Of a stretch of 64,000 nt of DNA, positions 51,787 to 60,933 are shown in pieces. The notes beneath the pieces are model-generated. The model did no database searches. It worked only from the letters and a program-made list of their open reading frames with translations, and was not told where the DNA came from. A program made the translations under genes and the position numbers. The DNA is from Roseomonas sp. (GTDB taxonomy: Bacteria; Pseudomonadota; Alphaproteobacteria; Acetobacterales; Acetobacteraceae): the NCBI GenBank assembly GCA_020249265.1, contig JADCGA010000001.1, positions 248,001 through 312,000 of the forward strand, given 5' to 3'. Positions within the stretch are counted from its first letter, which is position 1, and each line of letters starts with the position of its first letter.

Positions 51787-51804
51787 TGTCAATCAAAATT
51801 GACA
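51787..51804 (-). promoter_or_regulatory. PpsR/CrtJ operator upstream of the unknown gene
   Basis: TGTCAATCAAAATTGACA is a perfect TGT-N12-ACA palindrome. It differs from the bchC operator at 20034-20051 by one base of 18. The minus strand holds TTGACA at its end as a possible -35; no clear -10 was found. It lies between two minus-strand unknown genes. Confidence 0.75.
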
Positions 51805-51819
51805 GTCATGCTATGACAA

Positions 51820-52095
51820 TCAATCCCGCCAGCGGCGCCACAGATCCCAGGCATGGGCGAAAAAGGCCGCCGTCAGCGCGAGGGACACAAAGCCCCACCA
51901 GGCGCCGGTCAGCGCCGCGCGCAAAGCCAGCGCAAAAAACACCCCCGGCAGCACCAGGGCGAGCACAGATTGCGGCCGCAGCCCGCGCCCGGTCAGGCGC
52001 CAAAAACCAAGCAGCGCCAAGGCTTCCACCAGCAGCACCGCCACCATCAGATCAGCGACCTGACCAGAGGCGAAAAAGGCAGCGAAATCCGGCAT
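51820..52095 (-). CDS. Small membrane protein, unknown
   Basis: A 91-residue protein starting MPDFAAFFASGQVADLMVAV with about three hydrophobic helices (roughly 10-32, 40-58, 62-80) and a positive C-terminus WDLWRRWRD. No family recognised. It starts seven bases after the stop of the TPR/glycosyltransferase gene, so it is probably translated from the same mRNA. The PpsR site lies just after its stop codon. Confidence 0.6.
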   Translation of the reverse strand: MPDFAAFFASGQVADLMVAVLLVEALALLGFWRLTGRGLRPQSVLALVLPGVFFALALRAALTGAWWGFVSLALTAAFFAHAWDLWRRWRD

Positions 52096-52102
52096 GGCGC
52101 GC

Positions 52103-54598
52103 CTAATCCTCAGCCGGCACGGCAAAGTCTTCCGGCGCAAGGCCGGCGGCATGGCGCTGCCACATCACGCGATAGGCGCCTTCCAGATGGCGTGTGAAGC
52201 GTGGGGTGTTGAAAAGCGGCGCGGTTGGCATGGCGGCAATGAGCTTCGCCTTCAGCGCCGCAGCGCGGGCGGGATCACGGCCAAGTGCAATGGCCAGCGC
52301 TTCATATTCTGCGGTATCGCGCGTGATCATTTCCGGCAGGCCGACAGCGTTCAGCAAGCTTGCCGCAACGCGCCCAGCGAAAGCCTGCCCCATCTGCGTC
52401 AGCACCGGCAGCCCTGCCCAAAGCGCATCGCTTGCCGTGGTATGCGCATTATAGGGCAAAGTATCGAGGAAAAGATCCGCAATCCGATGCCGCGCCAGAT
52501 GCTGTGCTGATGGCAAGTAGGGCGCAAAAACCAGGCGCGCCGGATCAACGCCCTGCGCTTCCGCAACAGCGCGCAACCGCGCCATGGCGTCTGCTTCATT
52601 GTTCAAAAGCCACAGCACAGAATCCGGAACGGCGTTCAGAATACGCATCCAGGACGCGAAGATTTCCGGCGTGATCTTATAGGCATTGTTGAAGCAGCAA
52701 TAAACAAACGCATCCGCCGGCAGCCCGGCTTCAGCGCGTGATGGCGTCTCGGGCGCGATCACGCGACGGTCATCATTGGCCTGATAGCTATCCGGCAGAT
52801 GGATGATTTTCTCATCATAAAAGCGCTGCTGATCCATGGGCAACACGGTCGCATCCGCCAGGATATAATCCAGGAAATCGGCACCCACGGTGCCGGGATA
52901 GCCAAGATAGCTGACCTGCACCGGCGCCAGCCGCGCAGCGAAGGGCGCAAGCCGCGCATCCTGCGTATAGCCATTGAGATCAACGGCGATATCAATCCCG
53001 GCCCGCCGCGCCATGGCCATTATCGCGCCATCGGACATGCGCGCACATTCATGGAAATGATCCATGGTGGCCCGAATGCGCGCCCGCATCGTATCCTCTG
53101 CTTCCGGCCCGTAGGAAAAGGCATGGATTTCGAAAGCATCGCGGTCATGGCATTCGAACGCGCCGACAAGCAGTTGCATCACGGCATGATTGCGAAAATC
53201 AGCCGAGAAATACCCAATGCGCAAGCGTTGGCGCTGTTCAGCCGGCGGTGGCTGAACAGCGGGGGGCTGCGGCAGGGTTTCACGCGTATAGGCGCGGGCG
53301 GCGATCTGGTGCAGTTCCGGATCATCGCAAATACCAAGCAGCGCAAAGGGATTGGCCACGTATTGCCGCGCCCGCACACGGTCCAGCAGGAATTGCCGCT
53401 GTTCCGGCAGCCCGGCCCAGTTCCAGCGGCGCTGCTTGGTGTAGACCAGGGATGAAAGCGCCTCAGTGACACCGGGATCGAGCGCCACCGCCTTTTCGAA
53501 CCGCGCCACGGCTTCCGATTGCCGGTTCAGCGCATTCAGTGAATTACCTTCATAATTCAGCGCTTCCGCCGAATTTGGATCAAGCGCCAGCACGCGTTCA
53601 TAACAGGCAAGCGCTTCTTCGTGCCGGTTCAGCAGCGCCAAGGCGTTACCGAGGTTGAGATGCGCATTCGGATGACGGGGCGCCGCTTCAATGGCGCGGC
53701 GATAGGTCTCGATCGCTTCAGGCAGACGGCGCAAGGCCTTCAGCGCAACCCCTTTGCCCACCAGTGCTTCCGCATCACGCGCATCAAGCGCGAGTGCCGC
53801 TTCCAGCGCTGCAATCGCTTCCTCATGGCGGTTCTCACCGCTCAAGGCCAGGCCCTTGCCGATCAGGGCCTTGATCGGTGGTGGCTTGAGGTTGGCCAAG
53901 CGTTCAAACAGCCCAAGCGCGCGCGGGTAATCCCGCAAGCCCAGAAAGCCGGAACCGAGCGAAATCAGCGTTTCAAGACTGGCGCGCTGCTTGTCCAAAA
54001 ACCCCGTCAGAAAGATCACCGCATCGCGATGGGCCCCAAGCTTCTGCATCGTGTCCGAAAGCGCGGCGGCGGCGCGGGAATGGCCGGGTTCCAACGCCAA
54101 GGCGGCGCGAAAGGCTTCCATGGCGCCGGCCGCATCGCCAAGCTGAAGCCGGCACAATCCGCGATTGACGTGAAAATCTCCATCAATGCCGGCAAAGCCG
54201 CGCGCGATAATGTCATCATAAGTCGCGCTGGCGCGCGCGATATCGCCTGCCTCCAGCAACGAATCGGCCAGGTTGAAATGGGCAAAGGCGAAGCCTGGCT
54301 CAGCCGCGATCGCGGCGCTGAAGGCTTCCACCGCTGCAGCCTTGTCGCCGGCAGCGCGGCGCGCATTGCCAAGATCATTCAGCAGCGCGGCATTGGCCGG
54401 TGCCAGGCTGGTGGCGCGTTCCAAAGCCTGACGCGCCGGCGCGACCTCACCGCGCGCAAACAGCGCCAAGCCGAGCATCCGATTGGCCTCGGCATGGTTG
54501 GGCTCATGCTGCAGAAAGGCACGATAACCAGCAATCGCCGCGTCCAAATTGCCGGCCTGATGCTGGCGGAGAGAGGCTTGCAAATCGGGCGAGGCCAA
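52103..54598 (-). CDS. TPR protein with O-GlcNAc-transferase-like catalytic domain
   Basis: An 831-residue cytoplasmic protein. Residues about 1-420 are tetratricopeptide repeats (for example DAIAGYRAFLQHEPNHAEAN and EEALACYERVLALDPNSAEA). The rest is a glycosyltransferase family 41 domain: RIGYFSADFRNHAVMQLL, DIAVDLNGYTQDAR, VSYLGYPGTVGADFLDYILA, and DTLPYNAHTTASDALWAGLP. It likely transfers a sugar from a UDP-sugar to proteins; target unknown. The TTG at 54598 with AAGGA seven bases upstream is the likeliest start; the frame upstream lacks family similarity. Confidence 0.82.
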   Translation of the reverse strand: MASPDLQASLRQHQAGNLDAAIAGYRAFLQHEPNHAEANRMLGLALFARGEVAPARQALERATSLAPANAALLNDLGNARRAAGDKAAAVEAFSAAIAAEPGFAFAHFNLADSLLEAGDIARASATYDDIIARGFAGIDGDFHVNRGLCRLQLGDAAGAMEAFRAALALEPGHSRAAAALSDTMQKLGAHRDAVIFLTGFLDKQRASLETLISLGSGFLGLRDYPRALGLFERLANLKPPPIKALIGKGLALSGENRHEEAIAALEAALALDARDAEALVGKGVALKALRRLPEAIETYRRAIEAAPRHPNAHLNLGNALALLNRHEEALACYERVLALDPNSAEALNYEGNSLNALNRQSEAVARFEKAVALDPGVTEALSSLVYTKQRRWNWAGLPEQRQFLLDRVRARQYVANPFALLGICDDPELHQIAARAYTRETLPQPPAVQPPPAEQRQRLRIGYFSADFRNHAVMQLLVGAFECHDRDAFEIHAFSYGPEAEDTMRARIRATMDHFHECARMSDGAIMAMARRAGIDIAVDLNGYTQDARLAPFAARLAPVQVSYLGYPGTVGADFLDYILADATVLPMDQQRFYDEKIIHLPDSYQANDDRRVIAPETPSRAEAGLPADAFVYCCFNNAYKITPEIFASWMRILNAVPDSVLWLLNNEADAMARLRAVAEAQGVDPARLVFAPYLPSAQHLARHRIADLFLDTLPYNAHTTASDALWAGLPVLTQMGQAFAGRVAASLLNAVGLPEMITRDTAEYEALAIALGRDPARAAALKAKLIAAMPTAPLFNTPRFTRHLEGAYRVMWQRHAAGLAPEDFAVPAED

Positions 54599-54680
54599 GG
54601 CGATTCCTTCCAGGCGTAAACAGCGCGCCTTCCTTGCCCGGAAACGCCCCTGCCCGTCCAGCGGGCGGGGCGTTCTTCGC

Positions 54681-55805
54681 CTAGAACAACGACATCTGCG
54701 CCCCCGGCACCGTAAAGCGCGTGCAATCCAAGGCCCCCGCCCCACCACCGCGCTTTTCCAGGCCAAGCCGCCGCATCGCCACTGTAAAGCGCCGTGCGAG
54801 CAATTCCGCATAGGGCCCACTGCCGGTCTGGCGCTGGCCGAAACGGCTGTCATACAGCGCGCCGCCGCGCGTCTGGCGGATTAGGGAAAGCACCCGGGCA
54901 GCACGATCGGGCATATGGCGCGCCAGCCATTCCTCAAAAAGCTGTTTGATTTCCAGGGGCAGGCGCAACAGCACATAGCCCGCGCTGGTGGCCCCCGCCG
55001 CCGCGCCCTGTTCCAGCAGCTTTTCCAATTCCATGTCATTCACCGCCGGAATCATGGGCGCGGCCAGGATGGCGGTGGGGACGCCCGCTGCCGTCAATTC
55101 CCGGATAGCCTGCAACCGCCGCGCCGGGGTAGCGGCACGCGGTTCCATGATGCGCGCCAAGGCCGGGTCCAACGTGGTGACGGAAAGGCACACCCGCACC
55201 AAATTGCGCGCGGCCAGCCGCTGCAGGACATCCACATCACGCAGCACGCCGGCCGATTTCGTGACAATCGTCACCGGGTGGTTGAAGCGGTCCAGCACGT
55301 CCAAAACGGCCCGTGTCAGCCCCAATTGGCGTTCCACCGGCTGATAGGGGTCCGTATTGGCGCCAAGGGCGATCGGGCGGGGCTGATAGCCTGGCTTGCG
55401 GAGCTCCTTTTCCAGCAACGCCGCGATATCGGGCTTGAACATCAACTGCGTTTCGAATTCGAGCCCCGGCGAGAAGCCCAAATAGGCATGGGAAGGCCGC
55501 GCATAGCAGTAGATGCAGCCATGTTCACAGCCGCGATAGGGGTTGATGGACCTATCAAAACCCAGATCAGGGCTTTCATTGTAGCTGAGGGCGGATTTCG
55601 CGCGATCCTCGGTCAGGCTGGTCGGCAAGGGCGGCAATTCGGCGAAGCTTTGTTCCAGCGTCGCCCAGCCATCGTCAAACGCCTCCCGCTGTGCGGGTTC
55701 AAAGCGCACTGACGGGTTGGAAACGGCCCCGCGCCCCTTGCGCGCCAGGGATGGCATGGCGAAGGCACTTTCACCCTGGGTCAGGTTGGGCATACCATCG
55801 GGCAT
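54681..55805 (-). CDS. Radical SAM protein, PA0069 family
   Basis: A 374-residue radical SAM protein. NPYRGCEHGCIYCYARPSHA has the CxxxCxxC cluster site near residue 80. ALGANTDPYQPVERQLGLTR, IVTKSAGVLRDVDVLQRLA and VCLSVTTLDPALARIMEPR are typical of the PA0069/Rv2578c family, whose substrate is unknown. The ATG at 55805 is preferred; the frame to 56054 would overlap the divergent transferase gene. The two genes diverge from a 73-base gap. Confidence 0.85.
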   Translation of the reverse strand: MPDGMPNLTQGESAFAMPSLARKGRGAVSNPSVRFEPAQREAFDDGWATLEQSFAELPPLPTSLTEDRAKSALSYNESPDLGFDRSINPYRGCEHGCIYCYARPSHAYLGFSPGLEFETQLMFKPDIAALLEKELRKPGYQPRPIALGANTDPYQPVERQLGLTRAVLDVLDRFNHPVTIVTKSAGVLRDVDVLQRLAARNLVRVCLSVTTLDPALARIMEPRAATPARRLQAIRELTAAGVPTAILAAPMIPAVNDMELEKLLEQGAAAGATSAGYVLLRLPLEIKQLFEEWLARHMPDRAARVLSLIRQTRGGALYDSRFGQRQTGSGPYAELLARRFTVAMRRLGLEKRGGGAGALDCTRFTVPGAQMSLF

Positions 55806-55878
55806 GATGTGTTCCCTTTTCCGAACCTGACCAGAGTGGCGCAAAGCGCCGCCCAAGTCAAGAACAAAATAAGAACAA

Positions 55879-56565
55879 ATGCACCTTTTACCTGTTTCCG
55901 CGCTGATCCCAACGCTGAATGCCGCCGCAAGCCTGCCGGCGACGCTCGCCGCCCTACGCAGCCATGTGGCGGAAATCATCATCGCCGATGGCGGCAGCAC
56001 GGATGGAACACCACAACTTGCGAAAACACTTGGCGCGCGCGTCATCACGGGCAATCGCGGGCGCGGCGTTCAATTGCGCGCCGCAGCTGACGCCGCAACC
56101 CAGCCCTGGTTGCTGGCGATGCATGCCGATACACGCCCCGGCCCCGGCTGGCAGGAAGCGGCAGCAGGCTTTATTGCGCAGCTCGAAAACACGACCAGGG
56201 CCGCCCATTTCCGCTTCGCGCTTGACCATCCAGCGCCGCAAGCGCGGCGGCTGGAAGCCATGGTGGCCTGGCGCTGCCGCTGGCTTGGCCTGCCCTATGG
56301 AGATCAGGGCCTGCTGATCGCACGTGATTTCTATCAGGCGCTTGGCGGTTATGAACCCGTGCCGCTGATGGAAGATGTGGCGTTGATCCGCCGTATTGGG
56401 CGCAAGCGCCTTCGGGCGCTGCCCGTGGATTTCATTACCTCCGCCGAGAAATGGCAGCGCGATGGCTGGTACGGGCGCTCGGCGCGGAACCTGTTCTGTC
56501 TGTCGCTGTGGTTCGCGGGCGTCTCGCCCGAACGCATCGCCGGGTTCTATGCGCGCCGGCGCTGA
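55879..56565 (+). CDS. Family 2 glycosyltransferase, TIGR04283 type
   Basis: A 228-residue GT2-fold protein: SALIPTLNAAASLPATLAAL, EIIIADGGSTDGT, AMHADTRPGPGWQ (a DxD-like metal site) and LPYGDQGLLIARDFYQALGG. This set is that of rSAM/selenodomain-associated transferase 2. Function is not firmly known. The next gene is the usual partner, transferase 1, 17 bases on. Confidence 0.82.
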   Translation: MHLLPVSALIPTLNAAASLPATLAALRSHVAEIIIADGGSTDGTPQLAKTLGARVITGNRGRGVQLRAAADAATQPWLLAMHADTRPGPGWQEAAAGFIAQLENTTRAAHFRFALDHPAPQARRLEAMVAWRCRWLGLPYGDQGLLIARDFYQALGGYEPVPLMEDVALIRRIGRKRLRALPVDFITSAEKWQRDGWYGRSARNLFCLSLWFAGVSPERIAGFYARRR

Positions 56566-56582
56566 TCGGCTTTGCTGAGGCA

Positions 56583-57206
56583 ATGCGCCGCCCCGTTGTG
56601 ATCATTTTTGCCCGCGCGCCACGCCTTGGCGCGGTAAAGCGCCGCTTGGCTGCGGGTATTGGCGCGCGTGGTGCCCTGCACTTCTACCGCGCCACGCTGG
56701 CAGCGATCGCTTGGCCCATTACGCGTGACAGGCGTTGGCGCACGATACTGGCCATCACCCCGCGCGGTGCGCGGGCCGATTGGACGCGGCTGGCGCCACC
56801 CGGCACGCTGCGCATGGCTCAGATTGCCGGGGATTTGGGGCAGCGGATGGAAAGGGCGCTCGCCCCCTTCCCGCGCGCCATCCTGATCGGCAGCGATATT
56901 CCTGGGCTTGGCCCCGCCGATATCGCCGCCGGGTTTCGCGCGCTGGGGCGGGCGGATGCGGTTTTCGGCCCGGCGCTGGATGGGGGCTATTGGCTGGTCG
57001 GTTTCGGTCCCCAGCGCCCGCACAAGCCATTTGCACGGGTGCGCTGGTCCAGCCGCCATGCCCTGGCTGATACCTTGGCCAATTTCCGGCGCCATCGCGT
57101 GGCGCTATTGCCGCCCAAGCGTGATGTGGATAGCGCCGAGGATTTGGCAGCGCTGCGCCTGCCCGCCCTTCTTCATCCAGCGAAACCACCCTTTTTGCGC
57201 CAATGA
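56583..57206 (+). CDS. rSAM/selenodomain-associated transferase 1 (TIGR04282/DUF2064)
   Basis: A 207-residue protein with nucleotidyltransferase-like fold: IIFARAPRLGAVKRRLAAGI, RAILIGSDIPGLGPADIAAG and AVFGPALDGGYWLVGFG. These are the DUF2064 motifs. The ATG at 56583 follows GAGG; the longer frame to 56451 overlaps the upstream gene and is not used. The pair TIGR04283-TIGR04282 occurs in many genomes, sometimes near radical SAM genes, as here. Its product is uncertain. Confidence 0.85.
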   Translation: MRRPVVIIFARAPRLGAVKRRLAAGIGARGALHFYRATLAAIAWPITRDRRWRTILAITPRGARADWTRLAPPGTLRMAQIAGDLGQRMERALAPFPRAILIGSDIPGLGPADIAAGFRALGRADAVFGPALDGGYWLVGFGPQRPHKPFARVRWSSRHALADTLANFRRHRVALLPPKRDVDSAEDLAALRLPALLHPAKPPFLRQ

Positions 57207-57273
57207 GATTTCCCGCCCGCAAATTGACGGAAATTTAAGGCGGAATTCCTATGCTTTCATTGGGAGGTCCGCA

Positions 57274-57651
57274 ATGGAACCAACTAGCACCGGAATCGAT
57301 GATAGCGCCCGTGAATGCCGCCAGCGCGTTGCGGCGCATTTGCAGGATTTGCATCGCATCCATTTGGCCCTGGCTGAAGACAGCCGCGCGCTGAAGCGCT
57401 TCACGACCGATGGCAATGCGCGGGTGGAACTGGAATTGGCTGCGGAAATGCTGGAACTCTACATGGCCTCCAGCGCGGCCTTTCTGGAAAACATGCGCGG
57501 GCGGTTTGAAGCGCGCCTGCCGCTGCTCCGCCGTGGCGAGCCCGCTTTCGGCCAGCACCCGGAACGCGCGCCCGAACATGGCGCCTTTTGGCTCAGTTTC
57601 TCGCGCCTTTGCGCGGTACTCCGCCGCGCCACCAAGCACGTCGAGGTATGA
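57274..57651 (+). CDS. Hypothetical helical protein
   Basis: A 125-residue protein with GGGAGG six bases before the ATG. It begins MEPTSTGIDDSARECRQRVA and is nearly all helical, with charged/hydrophobic alternation (AAHLQDLHRIHLALAEDSRA, ELAAEMLELYMASSAAFLEN). No signal or membrane segment and no family recognised. It converges on purQ with five bases between stops. Confidence 0.65.
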   Translation: MEPTSTGIDDSARECRQRVAAHLQDLHRIHLALAEDSRALKRFTTDGNARVELELAAEMLELYMASSAAFLENMRGRFEARLPLLRRGEPAFGQHPERAPEHGAFWLSFSRLCAVLRRATKHVEV

Positions 57652-57656
57652 AAACC

Positions 57657-58355
57657 TTAAGCTGAGACCAGGCGTTCAGCCAGGCTTTGGAACATGGGCA
57701 GGCCATCCACGCCGCCCATCAGCGGGTCCACCAAATCTTCCGGATGCGGCATCAGCCCGCAGACGCGGAGATTGGCTGAAAACACACCCGCGATATTGCG
57801 CGCGCTGCCATTGCGGTTGGCGGCGTCCGTAGCTTGGCCCGCTTCATCCACATAACGGAAGGCGACCAAGCCTTCGCCTTCCAGCCGATCAAGCGTTACG
57901 TTATCGGCGAAGTAATTGCCATCACCATGCGCCATGGGGGCGCGGAAGCAATCGCCCTGTTGCCACTGCGCGGTAAAGGCCGTTCCGGCGCGCTCCACCC
58001 GCAAACGACACTCCATGGAAAGAAAGCGCAGAGTCGCGTTACGCAGCAACCCACCCGGTAGCAGCCCGGCTTCGATCATGATCTGAAAACCATTGCAGAC
58101 ACCAAGCACATACCCGCCGCCCGCAGCAAAATCCTTCACCGCGCGCATGATGGGCGATTGCGCTGCCATGGCGCCGCAGCGCAGGTAATCGCCATAGGAA
58201 AAGCCACCCGGCAGCACTACCAGATCTAGCCCTGCGGGCAGCGCCGCTTCGCGGTGAAATAGCATCATGGGATCTCGGCCCGATGCGCGCTTCAGCGCCA
58301 ACCTCATATCCCGTTCCCGATTGGTGCCGGGGAACACAATAATCGCCGCCTTCAT
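57657..58355 (-). CDS. purQ: Phosphoribosylformylglycinamidine synthase subunit PurQ
   Basis: PurQ is the glutaminase subunit that supplies ammonia to PurL in purine synthesis. The 232-residue protein has [55 protein letters not shown] with the nucleophile Cys, and [14 protein letters not shown] with the catalytic His/Glu. The ATG at 58355 is the family start. It follows the small membrane gene by five bases. Confidence 0.94.
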   Translation of the reverse strand: MKAAIIVFPGTNRERDMRLALKRASGRDPMMLFHREAALPAGLDLVVLPGGFSYGDYLRCGAMAAQSPIMRAVKDFAAGGGYVLGVCNGFQIMIEAGLLPGGLLRNATLRFLSMECRLRVERAGTAFTAQWQQGDCFRAPMAHGDGNYFADNVTLDRLEGEGLVAFRYVDEAGQATDAANRNGSARNIAGVFSANLRVCGLMPHPEDLVDPLMGGVDGLPMFQSLAERLVSA

Positions 58356-58360
58356 GGCCT

Positions 58361-58579
58361 TCAGGTCCCGATCAGGCGGAGCCAATGCAGCCCGCCCATG
58401 AATACCATTGTCACCAGCGCGGCGAGTGCCGCCGCCGTCACCCAGCGATTGATCGTCCGCTTGCCGCGCGCCACCATATTGCCGCGCGCGACAATGGGCG
58501 CGCGTTGTTCGCGCCAACGCAGCCCCATGGCGATCAGCACCGTCAGCACCAGCATCGCGATCAGGCTGGCCTTGACCAC
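58361..58579 (-). CDS. Small two-helix membrane protein inside the pur operon
   Basis: A 72-residue protein with two hydrophobic helices (about 4-19 and 47-66) separated by a basic loop ([20 protein letters not shown]). No family recognised with confidence; it resembles short twin-transmembrane proteins. It starts one base after purS and ends five bases before purQ, so it is co-translated with purine genes. No link to purine synthesis is evident from the sequence. Confidence 0.65.
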   Translation of the reverse strand: MVKASLIAMLVLTVLIAMGLRWREQRAPIVARGNMVARGKRTINRWVTAAALAALVTMVFMGGLHWLRLIGT

Positions 58580-58580
58580 C

Positions 58581-58820
58581 TCAGACGATCTCCACCCGGA
58601 AGCTTTCGATCACCGTATTGGCGAGCAGCTTGCGTGCCATATCTTCGGCGATCTGCTTGGCCTGCGCCGGGTCAGCCTCGGCCAGATCAAGTTCAATCAC
58701 CTTGCCGGCGCGTACATCACGCACGCCGCCAAAGCCCAGGCCTTCCAGAGCGTTGCCAATGGCTTTGCCCTGAGGGTCAAGCACGCCCGCCTTGGGCATG
58801 ACATAGACGCGGGCTTTCAT
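58581..58820 (-). CDS. purS: Phosphoribosylformylglycinamidine synthase subunit PurS
   Basis: PurS bridges PurQ and PurL. The 79-residue protein has VYVMPKAGVLDPQGKAIGNA, LGFGGVRDVRAGKVIELDL and LLANTVIESFRVEIV, the typical PurS sequence with its C-terminal beta strand. It lies downstream of purC and upstream of purQ (with the small membrane gene between). Confidence 0.94.
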   Translation of the reverse strand: MKARVYVMPKAGVLDPQGKAIGNALEGLGFGGVRDVRAGKVIELDLAEADPAQAKQIAEDMARKLLANTVIESFRVEIV

Positions 58821-58876
58821 ATCAATCCTAACCGCCGTTCTTGCATATCGCCTCTCCTGGCGCGGAATTTGGTCCG

Positions 58877-58938
58877 GCGCATCCGATTCACGCCTCCGGT
58901 GCTCGGCTGCGCCTGCGCCCTGCGACGATCGGATGCGC
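58877..58938 (-). repeat. Inverted repeat directly after purC
   Basis: GCGCATCCGAT (58877-58887) and ATCGGATGCGC (58928-58938) are perfect 11-base inverted copies, 40 bases apart, starting just after the purC stop. As RNA they would close a long hairpin between purC and purS. No T-run follows, so it is not a standard terminator. Confidence 0.6.
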
Positions 58939-59703
58939 TCACTGAACCGCCTCCGGCCCCTTCAGGTCGCGCACGCCCGCTTCCGGCAAAATGCCCAAGC
59001 GCCGGGCTACTTCCTGGTAGCCTTCTTCGACCTTACCCAGGTCTCGGCGGAAGCGATCCTTGTCCATTTTCTCGCCGGTCTTGGCATCCCAAAGGCGGCA
59101 ATTATCCGGGCTGATCTCATCGGCCAGCACGATGCGCATTTCCTCATTTTCCCAGAGGCGCCCGAATTCCAGCTTGAAATCCACCAGCGTAATGCCGACG
59201 CCAAGCAAAAGCCCGGTCAGGAAATCATTGATGCGCAAGGTCAGCGCAATCATGTCATCCAGATCATGCGTGGAAGCCCAGCCGAAGCAGGTGATGTGTT
59301 CTTCCGCCACCATCGGGTCATTCAGCGCGTCATTCTTGAAGTAATACTCGATGATGGAACGCGGCAGGCGTTGGCCTTCCGGAATGCCCAGACGCTCCGC
59401 AAGCGACCCCGCGGCCACATTGCGCACCACCACTTCCAGCGGGATGATCTCCACCTCCCGGATCAATTGCTCGCGCATATTGAGCCGGCGGATGAAATGC
59501 GTCGGGATGCCAATCTCTGTCAGGCGCATCATCAGATATTCGCTGATGCGATTATTCAGTACCCCCTTGCCGGTGATGGTGCCCTTCTTCTTGGCATTGA
59601 AGGCGGTGGCGTCATCCTTGAAATACTGCACCAGGGTGCCGGGTTCCGGCCCCTCGAACAGGATTTTTGCTTTACCTTCATAGAGTTGGCGGCGACGAGC
59701 CAT
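58939..59703 (-). CDS. purC: SAICAR synthase PurC
   Basis: PurC joins CAIR and aspartate with ATP. The 254-residue protein begins [20 protein letters not shown] and has [55 protein letters not shown] and [30 protein letters not shown], all usual for PurC. It heads the pur group in this window. Confidence 0.95.
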   Translation of the reverse strand: MARRRQLYEGKAKILFEGPEPGTLVQYFKDDATAFNAKKKGTITGKGVLNNRISEYLMMRLTEIGIPTHFIRRLNMREQLIREVEIIPLEVVVRNVAAGSLAERLGIPEGQRLPRSIIEYYFKNDALNDPMVAEEHITCFGWASTHDLDDMIALTLRINDFLTGLLLGVGITLVDFKLEFGRLWENEEMRIVLADEISPDNCRLWDAKTGEKMDKDRFRRDLGKVEEGYQEVARRLGILPEAGVRDLKGPEAVQ

Positions 59704-60096
59704 GGGTCAGTCATCCTTTGGCCCACCATCCAAGGGCGGAAGGCGGAGCTTTAATTTTGTATAGCAGCCATCACCCAGGGTCGCCACTTTAGGCCCCGAG
59801 TCGACTGCTCAGCCCAGCGCCTCAAGGTCATTGAACACGCCTTCCCCCGGCGGGGCGGCACAAAAACGCCAGAGCCTTTCCCAAGTCAGGTAAGTGCCGA
59901 TTCTGCTGGCAGAGCGACCTGAGGAGGGTGCAGCTAACCGCCGCGTCAGATCCACAAAAAGGACCTGGCCTGCAAGTTTTTTAGTAGTGAGGGCCGGGGG
60001 TACAGAGATTTTTTGGTCGTCCATACGGGGGGCAATCAGGAACTGCGTCGCTTATGGTGATGTCACAAAGAGGCGCGCTAAAACATCACACCAAGG
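59704..60096. other. Gap between purC and methyltransferase gene
   Basis: About 390 bases without a convincing complete gene. It holds the NRDE-like remnant at 59809-60024 and otherwise AT-richer sequence. No promoter or terminator stands out. Confidence 0.5.
59809..60024 (-). pseudogene. Remnant of an NRDE-family gene 3' end
   Basis: The frame ends ERLWRFCAAPPGEGVF, matching ERLWRFCPAPPGEGVF at the end of the NRDE gene at 62287-63045. At DNA level 59841-59882 and 62340-62381 agree at 37 of 42 positions. The first 45 residues of the frame show no NRDE similarity. It looks like a duplicated 3' end fused to unrelated DNA, probably left by insertion of the intervening genes. Whether the frame is translated is unknown. 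Confidence 0.5.
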
Positions 60097-60933
60097 TCAC
60101 CGGGGAGCTGACCATTTGTTTTTGCTCTGGTCGGGCTTTTCAGGCAAAGCCCCATCGAATGGTTTTGCGTTTGGCCAAACTTCCGCAATGGAGCCGACCA
60201 CCCGCCTCCGGCCCAGTGCGGCAGCAAGTCCGGTCTCATTCTTTTTGATGAGGCAGACAGAGTTGTAAAAATGAACTGATTCTATGCCAGAAAAGTCGCA
60301 ATTCTTGATCAAAGCGGCGTAACTGGGATGTTTGGCCACCAAGAATTCTTGCGGTGACATGGGAATTCCCCAATTTTCTAGATTCACGACATCAACCAAG
60401 TCCTTGAGGAAGGCCATTGATGAAGATGGATGGAACAGCCCCCCATCATAGCCTTGCCAATAACTAGCGTGTAAATCCTCGACCACGAAGGTGCCGCCCT
60501 TCCGTAGTATTGGATAATAATGAAGAAATGATCTGATAATGTCGTTTGATTTATGGGACCCGTCATCAATAATGACGTCGAACTCCGCGCTCAGCGCCTC
60601 GATGCGGTTGCGCGTTGCCTCGGCATTCGCATCGCCCACAACTACCTTGATTTTGTCGTGACCTGGATAAACGAGCTTTCCGCAGAGTGGATGTATGTCG
60701 CAGCCGACGATAACACTGTGATTGGCGAAATATCGGGCATGAACTTCGAGCGAACCACCGTTCTGGATACCTATTTCAAGCAGCGCAATGTCTCGATCCT
60801 TGTATGTGGCGAAGGCATCATCATAAACCGAAAGGTAACTGTCCCATTTGTCTGAAACTTTGCCTTCTTGGGCTTCAAAGACCTCGCGGAAGGTCTTAGA
60901 GATTTTTGTTGTCTCTTGCATCAAAAAAGCCAT
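60097..60933 (-). CDS. Class I SAM-dependent methyltransferase
   Basis: A 278-residue protein. The region LLEIGIQNGGSLEVHARYF is the SAM-binding motif, followed by IVGCDIHPLC, FDVIIDDGSHKSNDIIRSFL and GGTFVVEDLHASYW. This set resembles sugar O-methyltransferases found in glycan and natural-product clusters. The ATG at 60933 has GGAG 11 bases upstream; the longer frame has no family similarity. The base composition is lower in GC than the neighbours, which suggests transfer. It is divergent from a glycosyltransferase gene; a role in surface-glycan synthesis is inference. Confidence 0.75.
   Translation of the reverse strand: MAFLMQETTKISKTFREVFEAQEGKVSDKWDSYLSVYDDAFATYKDRDIALLEIGIQNGGSLEVHARYFANHSVIVGCDIHPLCGKLVYPGHDKIKVVVGDANAEATRNRIEALSAEFDVIIDDGSHKSNDIIRSFLHYYPILRKGGTFVVEDLHASYWQGYDGGLFHPSSSMAFLKDLVDVVNLENWGIPMSPQEFLVAKHPSYAALIKNCDFSGIESVHFYNSVCLIKKNETGLAAALGRRRVVGSIAEVWPNAKPFDGALPEKPDQSKNKWSAPR

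Noticed and set aside
54643-54672. GC-rich imperfect inverted repeat after the radical SAM gene
   Set aside because: The stem is bulged and no T-run follows on the minus strand.
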